A DNA stretch of 27,208 nt from Desulfuromonas sp. (GTDB lineage Bacteria > Desulfobacterota > Desulfuromonadia > Desulfuromonadales > SZUA-401): positions 1 through 27,208 of the forward strand of contig PKUI01000098.1 in NCBI GenBank assembly GCA_002869605.1, in the 5' to 3' direction. Shown in pieces: positions 8,027 through 14,778 of the stretch. The notes beneath the pieces are model-generated. The model saw only the letters and a list, made by a program, of their open reading frames with translations, had not been told where the DNA came from and searched no databases. Position 1 is the stretch's first letter. Each line of letters starts with the position of its first letter. The position numbers and the translations under genes were made by a program.

Positions 8027-8375
8027 CGCCGGGGGCGCCCGGCAGCGCCTTCCTTTTCTTGCTTGTCCAAGAAAAGGAAGCAAAAGAAGGACACCCCGGC
8101 TTCGTCACCCGACGATCGGGTGCCCTCGCTGGCGCGAAGTTTTAATCCAGCCGGCTCGCGTGCTCGCCAGGCGACAGGATTAAAATTCCCGCACTCGGTG
8201 ATTGCACACGGGGCCCCGTGAGGGGCAGTGGGAACAGTCAGAGACTAAATGCTTTTGACTTTCTTCCCCTCCCTCGGGAACCGGTAAAGCCGGCGCGGAG
8301 AGTGGGGCACCTTTTTCTGCCTACTCTTTTGTGGTGCAACAAAAGAGTAGGGCGTCGTCAGGGGGCGCAACCCCT
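8027..8375 (-). repeat. Dispersed structured repeat, copy 1 (inverted orientation)
   Basis: This non-coding element begins with the GC-rich terminus CGCCGGGGGCGCCCGGC and contains two perfect hairpins: arms 8049-8060 and 8069-8080 (12 bp), and arms 8320-8332 and 8339-8351 (13 bp). Its interior, with the small dyad CACCCGACGATCGGGTG and two 'GGATTAAAA/TTTTAATCC' blocks, reads as the reverse complement of copies 2 and 3, so this copy is inverted. It is shorter than copy 3, its middle is diverged, and its right terminus is not clearly preserved. It sits between the maturase gene and the peptide gene. The boundaries are approximate. Confidence 0.8.
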
Positions 8376-8391
8376 TGGTTTTGCAGTTCAT

Positions 8392-8426
8392 CCCTGGAAA
8401 TTCAGGGTGGGCCATAAAATTATATT
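8392..8426 (+). promoter_or_regulatory. Possible promoter/operator region ahead of the peptide gene
   Basis: An imperfect dyad, CCCTGGAAATTCAGGG (8392-8407), is followed by an AT-rich block (8412-8427) containing TATATT at 8421-8426, which could be a -10 element for the peptide gene starting at 8465. No good -35 box at normal spacing was found, so this is a weak call. A local promoter would make sense because a structured repeat separates the peptide gene from the upstream operon. Confidence 0.25.
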
Positions 8427-8450
8427 TCGCAGCGACATAAACCCTAACCC

Positions 8451-8459
8451 AAGGAGGTG
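8451..8459 (+). promoter_or_regulatory. Near-perfect Shine-Dalgarno site of the peptide gene
   Basis: AAGGAGGTG matches the anti-Shine-Dalgarno end of 16S rRNA almost completely. The GGAGG core ends 7 bases before the ATG at 8465. It is much stronger than the sites of neighbouring genes and is the main reason for accepting so short an open frame as a real gene. Confidence 0.75.
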
Positions 8460-8464
8460 CGACC

Positions 8465-8521
8465 ATGAAGCGTTACAGTAAGCCGCGTATCGTCGGATCG
8501 TCGAACGTTCACCCATGTTAG
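8465..8521 (+). CDS. Probable RiPP precursor peptide of the GeoRSP cassette, 18 residues
   Basis: An ATG-to-TAG frame of 18 codons encodes MKRYSKPRIVGSSNVHPC. It is preceded by the best ribosome-binding site in the region (AAGGAGGTG, 7-base spacing) and followed at once by a strong hairpin with a T-run, the layout expected of a highly expressed mini-gene. It lies between the radical SAM/SPASM maturase and the SPASM-only partner. The peptide is basic at the N-terminus (K2, R3, K6, R8) and has a compact C-terminal 'GSSNVHPC' with a single terminal cysteine, a plausible site for thioether, sulfur or selenium chemistry. There is no Gly-Gly cleavage site and no dedicated protease is visible, so export or cleavage is unknown. 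It is the likely substrate of the PqqD/radical SAM pair by position, not by demonstration. Confidence 0.7.
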   Translation: MKRYSKPRIVGSSNVHPC

Positions 8522-8528
8522 GTCTTGT

Positions 8529-8563
8529 GACGGGGGCATCTGCGGGTGCTCCCGTCCTGTTTT
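8529..8563 (+). terminator. Hairpin terminator or attenuator after the peptide gene
   Basis: A 10-bp stem (8529-8538 paired with 8547-8556, one G-U pair) with an 8-base loop is followed by CTGTTTT. It starts 8 bases after the peptide stop codon and ends 25 bases before the next ATG. This is the usual way to obtain much precursor mRNA and little downstream enzyme mRNA in a peptide-modification operon. Because the T-run is short, partial read-through is likely. Confidence 0.7.
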
Positions 8564-8587
8564 ATCCCCTGCTTTAAGTGAGGTTGT

Positions 8588-9511
8588 ATGCAGGAACTTG
8601 ATACTCCGCTCCGCTTGAGCTGGTCGCTGTCGGCTGACGGTGATACGCTGGATGCCGCAGCGCTGCTCAAGGTCGCCCATCACATCGGCGAGGCCGGGGT
8701 GATGTTTGTCTCGTTGCACGGCGACCCGCTGCGTCATCCGTCGATTGACGAGCTGCTGGAGTGCCTGGCTGAACATGGCTGCCAGGTGACGCTGGTGGTC
8801 CCCGATGCTCATCGGCTCAGGGCGGATTTGCCGATCCATGCTCTGGCTCTCGACCTGGCTCCGTGGTTCAGAGCGGACTGTCTCGACGAACAGGGGCTTG
8901 CTGCGTGTCTGGAACAGGTGCGCGACAAGGGCTTCGAACTGCTCCTGTGGCTTGCCGTTATGAAGCAGCATCTATTTGAAATTACGACTGTTTTAGAGTT
9001 TTGTCGCCGCATTGGTGTGGCTAAAATAAAGTTGTCAAATCTGCCGATAGATGCTAATTTTGGGCGCATTGACGCAGGGGTTGTCCCGCGTCCGGCCGAC
9101 CTGCAGCAGGTCGAGAAAACGCTGCGGCGTGCCGTGTCCGAACTGCAGGGGACGGTCGCTCTTGAAGTTCATGATCGCTTTCTGTGGGAGCTGTTGGCCG
9201 ACGGCGATGCCAAGCTCTCGGAGTATGGGGGCTGTCAGGCCGCCAACAGTCTGGCCCATGTCGACGCCCTTGGACAGGTGCATCCGTGCAGCTCTTGGCT
9301 ATTGCCGCTCGGCGACCTGTGCACCACCTCTTTCGAGGAGATCTGGGCGGCACCGCTGCGCCAGCAGGTGCGCGACGATATCAACGCGGTTCCCGAAGGT
9401 TGTGTCGGTTGCCGTGATTATCACGAGTGTTTCGCCGGCTGTCGCGGATTGTCGGCCTGTTTTGATTTTGCCAACCAGGGTCGCGACCCGCTCTGTGCAG
9501 GGCGTCGCTGA
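8588..9511 (+). CDS. SPASM-domain protein with a degenerate radical SAM domain (GeoRSP system)
   Basis: A 307-residue protein. The N-terminal half follows a radical SAM-like barrel ('LRLSWSLSADG...', 'AGVMFVSLHGDPLRHPSIDELL', 'GCQVTLVVPDAHRL') but lacks the CxxxCxxC motif: the position that should read 'xxCNxxCxHC' is 'SWSLSADGDTLDAA'. The C-terminal SPASM domain is intact in cysteines: C216, C234 ('HPCSSW'), 'LGDLC', then 'CVGCRDYHECFAGCRG', 'SACF' and 'DPLC'. It can probably bind auxiliary iron-sulfur clusters but not the AdoMet cluster, so it is unlikely to start radical chemistry on its own. It may act as a partner subunit or electron relay for the maturase. A stretch of about 100 bases near 8965-9062 is clearly more AT-rich than the rest of the gene. 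Confidence 0.88.
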   Translation: MQELDTPLRLSWSLSADGDTLDAAALLKVAHHIGEAGVMFVSLHGDPLRHPSIDELLECLAEHGCQVTLVVPDAHRLRADLPIHALALDLAPWFRADCLDEQGLAACLEQVRDKGFELLLWLAVMKQHLFEITTVLEFCRRIGVAKIKLSNLPIDANFGRIDAGVVPRPADLQQVEKTLRRAVSELQGTVALEVHDRFLWELLADGDAKLSEYGGCQAANSLAHVDALGQVHPCSSWLLPLGDLCTTSFEEIWAAPLRQQVRDDINAVPEGCVGCRDYHECFAGCRGLSACFDFANQGRDPLCAGRR

Positions 9512-9525
9512 CTATATGGGAATTG

Positions 9526-10674
9526 ATGTCGATTTACCTCGATAATGCGGCGACTTCCTACCCGCGTCCCGAGACGGTCTACCAGGCTGTCGACAGGACG
9601 CTACGCGAGTTTGGAGCCAGCCCGGGGCGCGGTGGCTATCGCATGGCGCTCGAGTCCTCCCGTCTGATCTACGAAGTGCGCGAGCAGCTGGCAGCGCTGT
9701 TCGCCATCCCTGACGCGGCGCGCCTGGTGTTCACCTCGAGTTGCACCGAGGCGCTCAACCTCGCGCTGTTTGGTCTGCTCGCTCCGGGAGACCGGGTGGT
9801 GACCAGCGGCATGGAGCACAACGCCGTTGCGCGCCCGCTGCAGGCGCTGGCCCATCGGGGCGTCGAAGTGGTCAAGGTCACTCCGGATAGCGAGGGGCGG
9901 GTGTCGGCTGACGATCTACGGGCAGCGTGTACTGATGGCACGCGTTTGCTGATGATGATCCACGCCTCCAACGTGACCGGCGCTATTCAGCCGTTGGACG
10001 TAATCGGACCGTGGTGCCGTGAACAGGGGATCCTGGTTGCGATCGACGCGGCGCAGAGTGCCGGACTGCTCGAGATCGATGTCGAGAAGCTCGGCATCGA
10101 TCTGCTGGCGGTCGCCGGGCACAAGGGGCTGTTCGGTCCGCCCGGCACCGGGGCTCTGTACGTGCGCGAAGGACTGACACTGCAACCGTTGATCTACGGT
10201 GGCACCGGTAGCGGATCGGAGTCGCTTGAGCCGCCGCAACAGATGCCTGAGCGCTTCGAGAGCGGTACCCTCAATACCCCAGGTATTGCCGGGCTCGGCG
10301 CCGGGCTCGCCTACTTGCAGGAGCAGGGCCTCGAGCAGGTCGCCGCTCGCAAGCGCGCCCAGGTCGCCCAGCTGCTCGACGGCTTGACACAGATCCAGCG
10401 GGTGAAACTGTATGGTCCGCGCGATCCGCAGCGCCATGCTGGCGCGATCTCCTTCATGCTCGACGGTCAGGACCCCTCAGAAACCGGCTTTTTACTTGAC
10501 CAGGAGTTCGACATCGCCTGCCGCGTCGGTTTGCACTGCGCTCCCGAGGCGCATCGGGGCATCGGGACCTTTCCGACCGGCACGGTACGGGTCAGTCCCG
10601 GCTTTGCAACCACGCCGACCGATATCGAGCGTTTTTTAGATGCTATTTATGACCTTGCGGCCCGCCCTGTCTGA
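9526..10674 (+). CDS. Cysteine desulfurase family protein (selenium-cluster type)
   Basis: A class V PLP aminotransferase of 382 residues. It starts 'SIYLDNAATSYPRPE' and has 'EHNAVARPL', 'IDAAQSAG', the PLP lysine K200 in 'AGHKGLFGPPGTG', and the catalytic-loop cysteine C338 in 'GLHCAPEAHRGIGTFPTGTVRVSPG'. That last stretch is characteristic of the cysteine-desulfurase subfamily named after Enterococcus EF2568, which is often found beside selenium genes, rather than of IscS or SufS. It should remove sulfur (or selenium from selenocysteine) as an enzyme-bound per(seleno)sulfide. ATG 9526 is chosen over TTG 9523 because GGGA (9518-9521) precedes it. It follows the SPASM gene by 14 bases, suggesting that it supplies sulfur or selenium to the peptide or to the auxiliary clusters. 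Confidence 0.9.
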   Translation: MSIYLDNAATSYPRPETVYQAVDRTLREFGASPGRGGYRMALESSRLIYEVREQLAALFAIPDAARLVFTSSCTEALNLALFGLLAPGDRVVTSGMEHNAVARPLQALAHRGVEVVKVTPDSEGRVSADDLRAACTDGTRLLMMIHASNVTGAIQPLDVIGPWCREQGILVAIDAAQSAGLLEIDVEKLGIDLLAVAGHKGLFGPPGTGALYVREGLTLQPLIYGGTGSGSESLEPPQQMPERFESGTLNTPGIAGLGAGLAYLQEQGLEQVAARKRAQVAQLLDGLTQIQRVKLYGPRDPQRHAGAISFMLDGQDPSETGFLLDQEFDIACRVGLHCAPEAHRGIGTFPTGTVRVSPGFATTPTDIERFLDAIYDLAARPV

Positions 10675-10699
10675 GGTCCGCTGAAAAGGAGCTGCTTCT

Positions 10700-10981
10700 A
10701 TGCGATTTGTAACCCGCTGGTTGACGATTTTCTGTACCCTGTTTTTTGTTGCATGTTCACTGCCGCCTGAAAAGCCGATCACCATTGACGAGCTGATGGC
10801 GACCAAGGTGTTCCGTGTCTACAAGATCGAGGAGTCTCCCGAGGACGTGTTGCGTGTCCTTAATCGCGACGGTGAGGTGATTGTTGCGGGGGAGCGCATC
10901 ATACGCGGGGAAAAACTACCGGTCTACGTCAAGATCCTTGCCACCACCAAGGGCATGGAAGTTTCCGATTACGAACGCTAG
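10700..10981 (+). CDS. Small predicted lipoprotein of unknown function
   Basis: A 93-residue product with an N-terminal signal and lipobox-like 'FVAC' (Cys19), although Phe at the -3 position is not ideal. The mature part ('ITIDELMATKVFRVYKIEESPEDVLRVLNRDGEVIVAGERIIRGEKLPVYVKILATTKGMEVSDYE') is a compact alpha/beta sequence without a motif I recognise. An AAGGAG site lies upstream with good spacing. It comes 25 bases after the cysteine desulfurase gene and 36 bases before the PhoH-type gene, so it may close the upstream operon or stand alone. Confidence 0.65.
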   Translation: MRFVTRWLTIFCTLFFVACSLPPEKPITIDELMATKVFRVYKIEESPEDVLRVLNRDGEVIVAGERIIRGEKLPVYVKILATTKGMEVSDYER

Positions 10982-11017
10982 CTTTACCCTATCTTCCAGA
11001 GTCGCGAAAGGATTCCC

Positions 11018-12340
11018 ATGTCGCGTAAGGTTTATATTCTCGATACCAATGTCCTGCTGCACGACCCGCGGGCCCTGTTCCGCTTCCAGGACAACCTGGT
11101 CATTCTGCCGATTACGGTGATCGAAGAGGTCGATCGTTTCAAGAAGGAGCTGAGTGAGACTGGTCGCAACGCCCGTCAGGTGTCGCGCCTGATGGACCAG
11201 CTGCGGCGCAAAGCCAAACTGGTCGACGGTGTGCCACTCGACGATGGCGGCGAGCTGCGCGTCGAGATCTACCAGGAGGGATACCTCAAGGCGCTTCCAC
11301 CCGAGCTGCAGATCGATCACGGCGACAACCGCATTCTGGCCATCGCCTTGGCCATGAAGGAACAGCAGGACCAGGTGACGCTGGTCACCAAGGATACCAA
11401 CCTGCGCATCAAGGCGGATGTCATCGGCCTGATGGCCGAGGACTACGAATCGGATAAGGTTTCGATCGACGCCCTCTACTCAGGTACCCAGGAAATGGTC
11501 CTTGACGCCGAGGAGATCGATCGCTTTTTCGGGCAGGGTTATCTCGAGCTGGGGGACGATCACCCGCTTTATGCCAACCAGGGGGTCACCCTGGTCGACA
11601 ACAGCAATCCGTCCCACTCGGCCCTGGCCCGCTATCAACACACCAGCCAGCGGCTGTTGCCGCTGATCCGTTCCCCCAAGGAGGGGCTGTGGGGGGTGCA
11701 TTCGCGTAATCGCGAGCAACAGTTTGCCCTCGACCTGCTGCTGAACGAGGATATCCAGCTGGTGACCCTGGTCGGCAAGGCCGGTACCGGCAAGACCCTG
11801 CTGGCGATCGCCGCCGGTCTGCACATGGTCACCGAGGTTGCCAGCCACAGTCGGCTGCTGGTATCGCGCCCGGTTTTCCCGCTGGGGCGGGATCTCGGCT
11901 TTCTCCCCGGCGATCTCGAGGAGAAGCTCTCCCCCTGGATGCAGCCGATCTTCGATAACGTTGAGTTGTTGCTCGGTATGGTCGACGAGCGGGGCAAACG
12001 GAAGCGGGGCTACCGCGAGCTGGTCGACATGGGGATCCTCGAGATCGAGGCGCTCACCTACATCCGCGGACGTTCGATCCCGAAGCAGTTCATGATCGTC
12101 GACGAGGCGCAGAATCTCACTCCGCACGAGATCAAGACCATCGTCACCCGGGCCGGGGAGGGGACCAAGATCGTGCTCACCGGCGACCCGTATCAGATCG
12201 ACAACCCGTACATCGACTCGTCGAGTAATGGTTTAACCTACGTGGTTGAAAAGTTCAAGGGACAGGAGATCGCCGGACACGTCACCCTCTCCAAGGGGGA
12301 ACGCTCGTGCCTGGCCGAGCTGGCCGCGAATCTGCTCTGA
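11018..12340 (+). CDS. PIN domain-PhoH family ATPase
   Basis: A 440-residue fusion of two domains. Residues 1-150 are a PIN nuclease-like domain starting 'KVYILDTNVLLHDPRALFRF', with acidic residues D9 and E37-E38 ('VIEEVD') and the later 'HGDNRILAIAL' and 'TKDTNLRIKAD'. The C-terminal part is a PhoH ATPase: Walker A at G253-T260 ('GKAGTGKT'), 'RPVFPLGRDLGFLPGDLEEKLSPWMQP', Walker B-like D362-E363-A364-Q365 and 'VLTGDPYQID'. This architecture matches YlaK and the PhoH2-type proteins, proposed to act on RNA as helicase-nucleases. Length and motifs look complete. A stem-loop lies about 27 bases after the stop. Confidence 0.93.
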   Translation: MSRKVYILDTNVLLHDPRALFRFQDNLVILPITVIEEVDRFKKELSETGRNARQVSRLMDQLRRKAKLVDGVPLDDGGELRVEIYQEGYLKALPPELQIDHGDNRILAIALAMKEQQDQVTLVTKDTNLRIKADVIGLMAEDYESDKVSIDALYSGTQEMVLDAEEIDRFFGQGYLELGDDHPLYANQGVTLVDNSNPSHSALARYQHTSQRLLPLIRSPKEGLWGVHSRNREQQFALDLLLNEDIQLVTLVGKAGTGKTLLAIAAGLHMVTEVASHSRLLVSRPVFPLGRDLGFLPGDLEEKLSPWMQPIFDNVELLLGMVDERGKRKRGYRELVDMGILEIEALTYIRGRSIPKQFMIVDEAQNLTPHEIKTIVTRAGEGTKIVLTGDPYQIDNPYIDSSSNGLTYVVEKFKGQEIAGHVTLSKGERSCLAELAANLL

Positions 12341-12366
12341 TCATCTCCCTGGTTTACGCTTGTGCA

Positions 12367-12400
12367 GATGCCGTCCCATCCTTTTTGGTGAGACGGCGTC
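12367..12400 (+). terminator. Possible weak terminator between the PhoH-type gene and tsaD
   Basis: A 9-bp stem (12367-12375 with 12392-12400, one G-U pair) encloses a 16-base loop that holds a T5 run. No T-run follows the stem, so intrinsic termination is doubtful. It could instead protect RNA ends. It falls in the only gap of more than 60 bases between 10674 and 20455. Confidence 0.35.
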
Positions 12401-12433
12401 TCCGTTCAACCTTTAACCCCTGCAGGCGTTCGC

Positions 12434-13471
12434 ATGTTGCTGTTGTGCCTAGAATCCTCCTGTGATGAAACCTCCGCGGCGGTGGTACGTGACGGGCGCG
12501 AAGCGCTCTCCAACGTGATCGCTTCGCAGGTCGACGTGCACCGGCGTTACGGCGGCGTGGTGCCCGAGCTTGCCTCGCGTCGTCATCTCGAGGCGGTGTT
12601 GCCGGTGGTGCGCGAGGCGCTGGAGGTAGCCGGAGTGACCCTGGCCGAGATCGAGGGGCTCTGCGTGACACGCGGCCCTGGGCTGATCGGCGCGCTACTG
12701 GTGGCGCTGTCGGCCGGCAAGGCGATCGCCTATGCGCGTAAGCTGCCGTTTGTCGGCGTGCATCACATCGAGGTGCACCTGCACGCGATCCAGCTCGAGC
12801 AGTCGGTCGACTATCCCTACCTGGCGCTGGCGGTCTCCGGTGGGCATACCCATCTCTACCGGGTCAACGGCGTCGGGGATTACCAGATCCTCGGCATGAC
12901 CCTCGATGACGCGGCCGGCGAAGCCTTCGACAAGGTCGCCAAGATGCTCGGTCTCGGCTACCCCGGTGGGGTCGAGATCGACCGCCGCGCACCTCGTGGC
13001 AACCCCGAGGCGTTTGCCTTTCCCCGCCCGATGCTGCACAGCGGCAACCTCAAGCTCAGTTTCAGCGGGCTTAAGACTGCCGTTGCCCAGACCTTGCGCA
13101 GTCTGCCCGATGAACTCGACGAGCAGCTGCTGTGCGACGTGAGCGCCAGCTTCCAGGCGGCGGTGGTCGAGGTGCTGGTACGCAAGAGTCTTGCCGCGGC
13201 CAGCGAGTCGGGCTGTAAACGTCTGGTGGTATGCGGTGGCGTCGCCTGCAATAGCGGTCTGCGCGCGGCATTCCATGCGCAAGGGGAGAAGGCGGGTCTG
13301 GAGGTGCATTTTCCATCTCCGCTGCTGTGCAGCGATAACGCTGCGATGCTCGGTGTTGCCGCCGACAGCTACCTGCAGCGCGGTTGTCATCACACCCTCG
13401 ATCTTAATGCCGTCGCCAGCTGGCCTCTCGATATGGCCGGGCGCGAGCTGTTGGCGTTGGGGGAAGGTTGA
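12434..13471 (+). CDS. tsaD: tRNA N6-adenosine threonylcarbamoyltransferase TsaD
   Basis: A 345-residue ASKHA-fold enzyme that transfers the threonylcarbamoyl group from threonylcarbamoyl-AMP to A37 of ANN-decoding tRNAs, with TsaB and TsaE. The sequence shows 'CLESSCDETSAAVV' at the N-terminus, 'RYGGVVPELASRRHLE', 'VTRGPGLIGALLVAL', the metal-binding histidines H111 and H115, 'VSGGHTHL', 'DDAAGEAFDKVAKMLGLGYPGG', 'VCGGVACNSGLR' and 'SDNAAMLG'. The usual HHxEGH motif reads HHIEVH here: both metal histidines are kept but Gly is replaced by Val114. Length is normal. It overlaps nothing and ends two bases before the DUF2062 gene, so the two are probably co-transcribed. Confidence 0.96.
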   Translation: MLLLCLESSCDETSAAVVRDGREALSNVIASQVDVHRRYGGVVPELASRRHLEAVLPVVREALEVAGVTLAEIEGLCVTRGPGLIGALLVALSAGKAIAYARKLPFVGVHHIEVHLHAIQLEQSVDYPYLALAVSGGHTHLYRVNGVGDYQILGMTLDDAAGEAFDKVAKMLGLGYPGGVEIDRRAPRGNPEAFAFPRPMLHSGNLKLSFSGLKTAVAQTLRSLPDELDEQLLCDVSASFQAAVVEVLVRKSLAAASESGCKRLVVCGGVACNSGLRAAFHAQGEKAGLEVHFPSPLLCSDNAAMLGVAADSYLQRGCHHTLDLNAVASWPLDMAGRELLALGEG

Positions 13472-13472
13472 T

Positions 13473-13955
13473 ATGTGGCGCCGCTGGGGAATGGTCCGCC
13501 AGGCCAAGCTGAACCTGCTGCGCTTCATCCGCCTGAGCGGAACGCCGGATGAAATCGCCAAGGGGTTTGCGCTCGGCATTTTCATCGGCATGACCCCGAC
13601 CTTCGGTTTCCAGATGCTGCTGGCCGTGTTCGCCGCCTTCCTGTTGCGCGAGAACAGGCTGGCAGCGATTATCGGTGTCTGGATCACCAACCCGGTGACG
13701 GCGCCGTTTATCTACGCTGCCGAGTATGAGTTCGGTCGCCGCCTGCTGCAGATGGATCCGCTGTCGTTCAACATCGAGTTCACCTTCGATTCATTGATGG
13801 CGCTGAGTTGGGATATCCTGTTGCCACTTTTGCTCGGCAGCCTGGTGTTCGGTTTGCTCTCTACCGCGATCAGCTACGCCGTGGTACTGCGTATGATCCC
13901 CTCCCTCAAGACCCTGCGTGTTCCACGCTGGCCTCGACATCGCTCACGGAGCTAA
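13473..13955 (+). CDS. DUF2062 domain membrane protein
   Basis: The start is set at ATG 13473, one base after the tsaD stop; the open frame runs further upstream only because it overlaps tsaD in another frame. The 160-residue product carries the DUF2062 signature 'SGTPDEIAKGFALGIFIGMTPTFGFQMLLA', a second hydrophobic segment with 'GVWITNPVTAPFIY', and a third near residues 112-138. The C-terminus is short and basic ('RWPRHRSRS'). The family is found in many proteobacteria as a small inner-membrane protein whose biochemical role is not established. It lies between tsaD and rsmA, both RNA-modification genes, but a link to that function is only positional. Confidence 0.88.
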   Translation: MWRRWGMVRQAKLNLLRFIRLSGTPDEIAKGFALGIFIGMTPTFGFQMLLAVFAAFLLRENRLAAIIGVWITNPVTAPFIYAAEYEFGRRLLQMDPLSFNIEFTFDSLMALSWDILLPLLLGSLVFGLLSTAISYAVVLRMIPSLKTLRVPRWPRHRSRS

Positions 13956-13960
13956 CCTAA

Positions 13961-14776
13961 GTGGTCAAACAAGGACCCCGACATCGTTTCAAGAAACGTT
14001 TTGGCCAGAATTTTCTGCAGGATCGCCATGTCATCGAAAGAATCCTCGTTGCCGCCGAGCTGCACGCCGGCGATGCGGTGGTCGAGGTCGGACCGGGGCG
14101 CGGCGCACTGACCGAGCCGCTGCTGGCGGCCACGGGTAACGTTACGGTCTGCGAGATCGACCCCGACCTGATCGCTTACTGGAAAGAGCGTGCGCTGACC
14201 GGTCTCAAGGTTCTCGAGGGGGACGTTCTGGAGCATGATTGGCAAGCGGTGTTTGCCGCGCCACCGTACAAGATGGTTGCCAACCTGCCATACAATATCT
14301 CGACCCCGATCCTGTTCAAGCTGATCGAACACCGCGCGCTGTTTAGCCGCATGGTGCTGATGTTTCAGCGCGAAGTCGGTGAGCGTCTGCTTGCCGTTCC
14401 TGGGAACAAGGATTACGGGATTTTATCGGTCCTGCTCCAGGTCTGGTATGATATTTCGAAGGTCGTACTGGTGAAGCCGGGGGCGTTTTTTCCACCGCCC
14501 AAGGTTGACTCCCTGGTGCTCCGTTTTGTCCCCCTGGCGCAACCGCGCGTCAAACTGGGTGGCTGGGAGCATTTTTGCCGCGTGGTCAAGGCGGCCTTTG
14601 CCCAGCGCCGCAAGTCGCTGCGTAACACCCTGTGCAGTGGCGGCTGGGAGCGTGAACAGGTCGTGCCCGCCCTGGAACGTGCCGGGATCGACTCGGCACG
14701 CCGCGCCGAGACCTTAAGTCTCGATGAATTTTCAAGCCTCTCCGTCGCACTGGCGGAGGTGAACGAGGAACGTTAG
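13961..14776 (+). CDS. rsmA: 16S rRNA (adenine1518/1519-N6)-dimethyltransferase RsmA
   Basis: A 271-residue methyltransferase (KsgA) that dimethylates two adjacent adenines in helix 45 of 16S rRNA late in small-subunit assembly. Family motifs are 'KKRFGQNFLQDRHVIERI', the AdoMet loop 'EVGPGRGALTEPLL' (G44-G48), the catalytic 'NLPYNIS' starting at N108, 'FQREVGERL' and 'FFPPPKVDSLVLRF'. GTG 13961 is the start, five bases after the DUF2062 stop, and the first residues 'KQGPRHRFKKRFGQ' agree with the family. The gene is complete and is followed within two bases by a prolyl isomerase gene. In E. coli, ksgA is likewise near surA, so this neighbourhood is partly conserved. Confidence 0.96.
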   Translation: MVKQGPRHRFKKRFGQNFLQDRHVIERILVAAELHAGDAVVEVGPGRGALTEPLLAATGNVTVCEIDPDLIAYWKERALTGLKVLEGDVLEHDWQAVFAAPPYKMVANLPYNISTPILFKLIEHRALFSRMVLMFQREVGERLLAVPGNKDYGILSVLLQVWYDISKVVLVKPGAFFPPPKVDSLVLRFVPLAQPRVKLGGWEHFCRVVKAAFAQRRKSLRNTLCSGGWEREQVVPALERAGIDSARRAETLSLDEFSSLSVALAEVNEER

Positions 14777-14778
14777 AC

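Noticed and set aside
6821..8083. A 420-codon minus-strand frame opposite the maturase
   Set aside because: Antisense shadow of the radical SAM gene, running into repeat copy 1, with no recognisable family.
8218..8481. An 87-codon frame through repeat copy 1 and past the peptide start
   Set aside because: It is low-complexity translation of a structured repeat, with no ribosome-binding site or recognisable domain, and it conflicts with the well-supported short peptide frame.
8528..8556. A TGA codon followed at once by a hairpin, resembling a selenocysteine insertion site after the peptide gene
   Set aside because: The peptide frame already ends at TAG 8519-8521, three codons earlier, and the hairpin begins within the TGA itself rather than several bases after it. 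The T-run behind it fits a terminator better.
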